From positions 1 to 64,000 of the forward strand of contig NZ_ATDP01000089.1 of assembly GCF_000445105.1 (NCBI RefSeq): 64,000 nt of DNA, in the 5' to 3' direction. Each line of letters starts with the position of its first letter. The first letter of the stretch is position 1. The notes beneath the pieces are model-generated. The model saw only the letters and a list, made by a program, of their open reading frames with translations, had not been told where the DNA came from and searched no databases. Made by a program: the position numbers and the translations under genes. The DNA is from Sphingobium lactosutens DS20 (GTDB taxonomy: Bacteria > Pseudomonadota > Alphaproteobacteria > Sphingomonadales > Sphingomonadaceae). This document shows positions 60,291 through 64,000 of this stretch, in pieces.

Positions 60291-61341
60291 GAGCGGATTT
60301 CGATCAGTCTGGATCATAACCGCAAGAGCTGAAGTAATTTGCGCATTCGGCGGGTTGGAAGATATCGACGAGCTTGCCGATGAGGCTCCACAGGCCGCTG
60401 ACCGTTCGCTCGCCGATTTTCCTGAGTAACGCCTTGAGACGGGAGAAGGCCTTCTCGATCGGATTGAAGTCCGGGCTGTAGGGCGGAAGGAATCGTAACG
60501 TCGCGCCTGCTGCTTCGATCCGTTCCCGGACTGCCGGACGCTTATGGCTCGACAGATTGTCCATTATGACGACGTCACCGGGCCGCAGTTCGGGCACGAG
60601 AACCTGGGTCACGTAGGCCTCGAACCAATCGCCGTTGATGGGACCGTCCAGCACCATCGGCGCGACCATGCCAGTCATGCGCAGAGCGGCGACCAGCGTG
60701 GTGGTCTTGCGGTGGCCGTGAGGGAAACCCATCCGCAGTCGCTCGCCTTTGGCGCAGCGGCCATGGCTGCGGGTCATATTGGTGGCGGTCCAGGTTTCAT
60801 CGATGAAGACCAGGCGTTCGGGGTCGAGATCGACCTGCCCCTCGAACCACTCATGGCGCTGCTTCAGGACGTCGGGACGGTCCTGCTCGATTGCATGGCC
60901 AGTCTTTTTTTGCGCGTCATGCCCCGGCGGACAAAGAAGCGATGAAGTCCTGCTACCGAAACGATCAGGCCAGCGTCGGCCAGCGCCACCCGCAATTCTT
61001 CCAGCGAAATGTCTTTCCGCGCCTCCCAGATCGAGAGGACTTCCGCCGCTCGCTCCTCGATCCGGCGCGAACGCACGTCACCACCTTGCGGCTTGGCAGC
61101 AAAGGCGCCTGTGTCGCGCCGACGCGCCTGCCAACGGATCGCCGTCGAGGGCGCAACGCCAAATCGCGCTGCCGCCGCCCGGCAGCTCAATCCGTTATCG
61201 ATCGCTGCCAGAAGCCGGGAGCGTAAATCCATCGAAAGCGGGTGACCCATCCATGCCAGCCTCCTCCACCAGCAGGGATTATGAATCACAAAACGCAGTC
61301 GCAGGGAATCCCTGCCGATTCATACCGGTCGAAATATGCTC
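60291..61341 (-). mobile_element. IS630-family insertion sequence
   Basis: A 1051-bp element. Ends GAGCGGATTTCGATCAGTCTGGATC (60291-60315) and, on the other strand, GAGCATATTTCGACCGGTATGAATC (61341-61317) match at 19 of 25 positions. TA dinucleotides at 60289-60290 and 61342-61343 are the target duplication expected of the IS630/Tc1-mariner group. The transposase is on the minus strand. Confidence 0.92.
60304..61250 (-). CDS. IS630-type transposase, two frames joined by -1 frameshift
   Basis: Frame A (61250 to 60864) carries the HTH region (MDLRSRLLAAIDNGLSCRAAAARFGVAPSTAIRW). Frame B (to 60304) carries the DDE catalytic domain: FIDETWTATN (first Asp), VVIMDNLSSHK (second Asp) and PPYSPDFNPIEKAFSRLK (Glu). 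The join is a run of seven A on the coding strand (T7 at 60905-60911), where a -1 slip links RKK to TGHAIEQDRP. This A7 slip is typical of IS630 elements, so the transposase is probably functional. Confidence 0.88.
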
Positions 61342-61488
61342 TAATCGCCTCCGGCCAATTTCGCAGGGAGAGTTTCACAATCCTAAGGTTATCTGGCCGA
61401 GATTAAATGCTTTGCGCCCTTGGCCCTGATTTCGACGCCGGTGAACGAGCGGCCCGGGCGCTGGGGCTAGGGGCGAGCGGGAGAGCGC

Positions 61489-61707
61489 TCAGTGCCAGGC
61501 CACCGCACCCATTACATTGCTACGTCGGCGCCGCAGATGCTTCGGCAGGTCGCCCTCGGCAAGATCGGAATGATTGGCGAGGATCACCGGAGGGCGGCCG
61601 GGAAACGCGGCCACGAGCTTCAGATCGCCGCCCATCGCGGCAATGTAGATTGTGAGCGTCGACAGTCTCGCGCTGTGCGGGCGTGCATGTGGCATGAGGT
61701 TCTTCAA
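61489..61707 (-). pseudogene. Remnant of an XRE-type antitoxin gene
   Basis: A 72-residue frame whose middle (ARLSTLTIYIAAMGGDLKLVAAFPG) matches the C-terminal signature of XRE antitoxins that pair with RelE-like toxins (normally ...LSTLRRYVEALGGELRLVA.FP). The HTH-bearing N-terminus is missing and no toxin gene adjoins it, so it is a decayed module. It lies between the IS630 element and the ParDE pair. Confidence 0.5.
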
Positions 61708-61825
61708 GCCTCTTCATGCTCGGCCGCCTTTCCGATTGGCCGATAGACTGTCTCCGTCTTGAGGTTTGCCTCGACCGAAGAACGACGCACCCCGAGCGTG
61801 AACCCGTACGATCTCGCGCGGCCCA

Positions 61826-62155
61826 CTAATGATCGCTGGGATCGTCGAGCCAGCCCGGAATGTCGCGGCGCGCGTCGAGCACGCGCCACACGTCGATATG
61901 GTCGTCCCGCTCGATATAGAAGACCAGCCATGGAAAGCGCGGGAGGCGGCGATGCCGCAGCCCCGGGAGGGCCAGCTCATGCGCGTAGCGCGGCGAGCCG
62001 ATGTCGGGATGCTCCGCGACTACGCGATAAGCCTCTTCGAGTGCTGTTACGAAGCTGAGTGCGATGTCCGGCCCGGCCTCGCGCGCATAATGGTCGATGG
62101 CGTCTTCGACATCGCGATGAGCCTTGTCGCGGGGGACGACCCGCTTGACGGTCAT
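61826..62155 (-). CDS. parE: ParE/RelE-superfamily toxin
   Basis: A 109-residue protein with the ParE pattern: VPRDKAHRDVEDAIDHYAREAGPDIALSFVTALEEAYRVVAEHPDIGS then LRHRRLPRFPWLVFYIERDDHIDVWRVLDARRDIPGWL. ParE toxins act on DNA gyrase. It overlaps the ParD stop by 4 bp. A complete-looking module. Confidence 0.92.
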   Translation of the reverse strand: MTVKRVVPRDKAHRDVEDAIDHYAREAGPDIALSFVTALEEAYRVVAEHPDIGSPRYAHELALPGLRHRRLPRFPWLVFYIERDDHIDVWRVLDARRDIPGWLDDPSDH

Positions 62156-62385
62156 GCAGCGCGGTGAGCCCGCGCGCGTAGCCCCTCGAAATAGTCGTCA
62201 TCCGCCGGGGCGCCCGGCGCCGATTGTGCGCCGTCGAGCAACAACCGTCGCAGCCGTTGGCGGTCCTGATCCTTGCGGATCAACTCGCGCACATATTCGC
62301 TGCTCGTACCGTAGCCGCGTCCTACGACTTGTTCGTCCACGAAAGCCTTGAGGGTGTCAGGCAACGAAATGTTCATCGTGCTCAT
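62152..62385 (-). CDS. parD: ParD-type antitoxin
   Basis: ATG 62385 gives 77 residues. The N-terminus is a ribbon-helix-helix (MNISLPDTLKAFVDEQVVGRGYGTSSEYVRELIRKDQ) and the C-terminal tail (DGAQSAPGAPADDDYFEGLRARA) is the toxin-binding part. It neutralises the ParE encoded next and probably represses the operon. The frame is open upstream into the decayed module but that is not part of this gene. Confidence 0.93.
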   Translation of the reverse strand: MSTMNISLPDTLKAFVDEQVVGRGYGTSSEYVRELIRKDQDRQRLRRLLLDGAQSAPGAPADDDYFEGLRARAHRAA

Positions 62386-62487
62386 AGTCGCCGATATAGC
62401 CGGTTTGGCAAAATTTGGCAAGATGGGTGTGTCACGCAATGGGTTGGCGGCGTGCCTTCGATCATGCACCAATTCACGAATGAAGGC

Positions 62488-62559
62488 ACACTGACAATAG
62501 TCGTGAATGGCGTCGAGATGGTCACGCGCTTCCGGCGCGAAGATAATGGAATGGAACAT
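62488..62559 (-). pseudogene. N-terminal fragment of a second ParE-like toxin
   Basis: From ATG 62559 the frame reads MFHSIIFAPEARDHLDAIHDY, the standard start of a ParE/RelE toxin, then loses similarity after about 24 residues. It directly follows the decayed ParD-like sequence, preserving the antitoxin-toxin order. Confidence 0.55.
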
Positions 62560-62561
62560 GT

Positions 62562-62790
62562 TCAGCCGTGCCTGGCGGCCCGTTCGTGGCGTCCGGCCAG
62601 TCCGGTGCGCACGTCTTCGGGAGAAATCCCCCCGTACCTCGTTCGCGTCCGTGTGAGCCTGTAGTAGGATCGGCGGACGGGCCACCCTGCCGGGAGCGAC
62701 CAATTCGCCCCCTGCGCCTCGAGTATCTGGGGGGACACGTGCCGGCATGTCGTTCGGCAGCGCCACGCTGAGCTGTTCGGTTGTCCGCAT
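62562..62790 (-). pseudogene. Decayed ParD-like antitoxin gene
   Basis: It starts with MRTTEQLSVALPNDM, the typical opening of one ParD subgroup, and ends in another frame with ISPEDVRTGLAGRHERAARHG and a stop, the typical C-terminus. A G6 run near 62640 and a diverged middle indicate frameshift and decay. Two bases separate the stop from the ParE fragment. Confidence 0.6.
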
Positions 62791-62964
62791 GAATCAGCGC
62801 TCCTTATGGATCTGATTTGATCTGTTTCGCGCGCGCCTGGCCGTGCGCGCCCTCGAAACTCGCCCAAATCGCCATCGAGCGCCCAATCGCGAGGATCGAT
62901 GCACCCCAATGGAGGAGAGCGGGAAGGGGACAGGAAGATTGTCCTGTTGTCCCAAGAGGTACCC

Positions 62965-64000
62965 ATGAACTTGCCCCAGCTTGCCTTGTCGCAGACCCGA
63001 GACAGCGCTGCATGCCTGTCCGACGTCGCCCGGACTGTTTGCCAACGCCTGCGCAACGGCGCTCCCGTCAGTCGCCAGGGCCTCAAGCGATTGATGACCG
63101 AGGCTTTCGGCGACGACGATGCCGGCGGCCTATGGTCGATGCGCGACGCCTATGACGCATTGGAAACCGCCCAGGTCCTGCTTCTCGCCGATCCGCAAAA
63201 CCCGCTCCTGGGCGGCACGCCGACCGATATTTTCGAACGCCTGCGGCAGTTCGAGCGCGGTTTGCCGACCCAGACCTACCGTTCGGAAAAGCAGGTCGAT
63301 CTCCAGCAGTTCAGCACGCCGATCACCCTGGCCTGGCTCGTGGCCATGGCGGCGCGCTGCGGACCGGACGATATGCTGCTTGAACCCTCGGCCGGCACCG
63401 GCATGCTGGCGGTCCACGGCCTGCGGGCGGGCGCGCATCTGCTTCTCAACGAACATGATCCGGCGCGTGCCGACCTCCTGTCCCACAATCTCGGCCAGAT
63501 TGTCACCCGCCATGATGGCGAACATATCCATGATCTGCTGATCAACGAGCGGCAGCCGACGCTGGCGCTGATCAACCCGCCCTTCAGCCGCAGCAACGGA
63601 CGAGGGATCGACCGCCATGCCGGCGCGCGCCATCTGCGCGCGGCTCTGGCTTGTCTCGCGCCGGGCGGGCGATGCGTCGCCATCATGCCGACCAGCTTCT
63701 CACCCGAGGGCTCGGCAGCGCTTGGCTATAATGCCGTCGCCGAGCTTGTGCCGCCCCACGTCGAACTTACCGTTTCGGGCAGTCCCTATGCCAAACATGG
63801 CACGGGGATCGATGTAAGGTTGCTGGTCTTCGACAAGGGATGGACCGGCACGCCCGAGCGCCACTTCGCCAGTAACATCGACGCGGCGCTGCGCCTCGTG
63901 CTTGCCATGCCCGATCGACTCGATCCCGTGCCGCCGCCGCCGCTTGCGCCGCCGCCGGCCGCCGCTGCACCCCGTTCACTTATCCCCGCCGCCCCATCGC
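62965..64000 (+). CDS. Methylase/strawberry-notch-type protein, N-terminal part
   Basis: An open frame from ATG 62965 (MNLPQLALSQTRDSAACLSDV) to the right edge, so incomplete. About residues 110-290 form an N6-adenine-type methyltransferase: QQFSTPITLAWLVA, LLEPSAGTGMLAVHGL (SAM motif I) and LALINPPFS (NPPF catalytic motif). A Pro-rich linker begins near residue 325. On sphingomonad plasmids such an N-terminus usually belongs to a very large strawberry-notch-like NTPase; the helicase part would lie beyond the window. The start has AAGAGG upstream. Confidence 0.8.
   Translation, partial: MNLPQLALSQTRDSAACLSDVARTVCQRLRNGAPVSRQGLKRLMTEAFGDDDAGGLWSMRDAYDALETAQVLLLADPQNPLLGGTPTDIFERLRQFERGLPTQTYRSEKQVDLQQFSTPITLAWLVAMAARCGPDDMLLEPSAGTGMLAVHGLRAGAHLLLNEHDPARADLLSHNLGQIVTRHDGEHIHDLLINERQPTLALINPPFSRSNGRGIDRHAGARHLRAALACLAPGGRCVAIMPTSFSPEGSAALGYNAVAELVPPHVELTVSGSPYAKHGTGIDVRLLVFDKGWTGTPERHFASNIDAALRLVLAMPDRLDPVPPPPLAPPPAAAAPRSLIPAAPS

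Noticed and set aside
1..64000. CRISPR arrays, tRNA or rRNA genes
   Set aside because: No regularly spaced repeat-spacer pattern (the 21-bp array has no spacers), and no cloverleaf or rRNA signature was seen.

Overview
The window is a high-GC, gene-dense stretch of alphaproteobacterial mobile DNA. The most likely host is a sphingomonad (Sphingomonadales). That inference rests on the P-type trb genes with DUF2274/DUF736, a complete sphingomonad-style F-type tra operon, an astexin-type lasso peptide cluster with an isopeptidase, and a ParB / toprim / strawberry-notch backbone. There are no rRNA or tRNA genes and no obvious chromosomal housekeeping genes. It could be a large conjugative plasmid or an integrated conjugative element; the sequence alone does not decide.

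Layout. (1) 1-4.1 kb: 3' end of a P-type (trb) type IV secretion operon, trbL'-trbF-trbG-trbI-DUF2274-DUF736. (2) 4.2-9.9 kb: accessory module with AbiEi/AbiEii, a TcmP + DUF5131 (Gp37/Gp68) pair, a small protein and a large serine recombinase. (3) 9.7-11.5 kb: a second, convergent serine recombinase; the two 3' ends overlap at a palindromic attachment-like core. (4) 11.9-17.1 kb: a compact island that I regard as the best candidate for an undescribed system. One operon encodes an acyl-carrier-like protein, an XRE regulator, an ImmA/IrrE metallopeptidase carrying a C-terminal chagasin-like (I42) cysteine-protease-inhibitor domain, a prodomain-less C1 papain-like peptidase and a thymidylate-synthase-like protein. 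It converges on a second operon with a UDG-like protein, a MazG-like protein and a small RHH-like regulator under a duplicated palindromic operator. (5) 18.1-39.8 kb, minus strand: F-type conjugation operon (dsbC, traA, L, E, K, B, V, C, W, U, N, trbC, S26 peptidase, F, H, G). Upstream of it are four exact 21-bp-period repeats. (6) 40.1-51 kb: regulators, then a lasso peptide cluster (precursor, protease B, cyclase C, isopeptidase, TonB receptor, FecR, ECF sigma). The cyclase reading frame is cut by one in-frame amber codon. (7) 51.5-64 kb: MNT-HEPN protein, VapBC, RadC-like protein, regulators, toprim protein, large ParB-like protein, an IS630-family insertion inside a small gene, layered ParDE modules (one intact, one decayed) and the start of a large methylase/strawberry-notch-type protein running off the right edge.

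How parts fit. The trb and tra sets are two different secretion lineages, so the molecule is a composite. Relaxase and coupling protein are not in the window. The toxin-antitoxin and defence-like modules and the lasso cluster are cargo. The ECF sigma/FecR/TonB trio is probably the sensing arm for the lasso peptide, with the isopeptidase opening the imported peptide. All functions are inferred from motifs read by eye; no searches were run.
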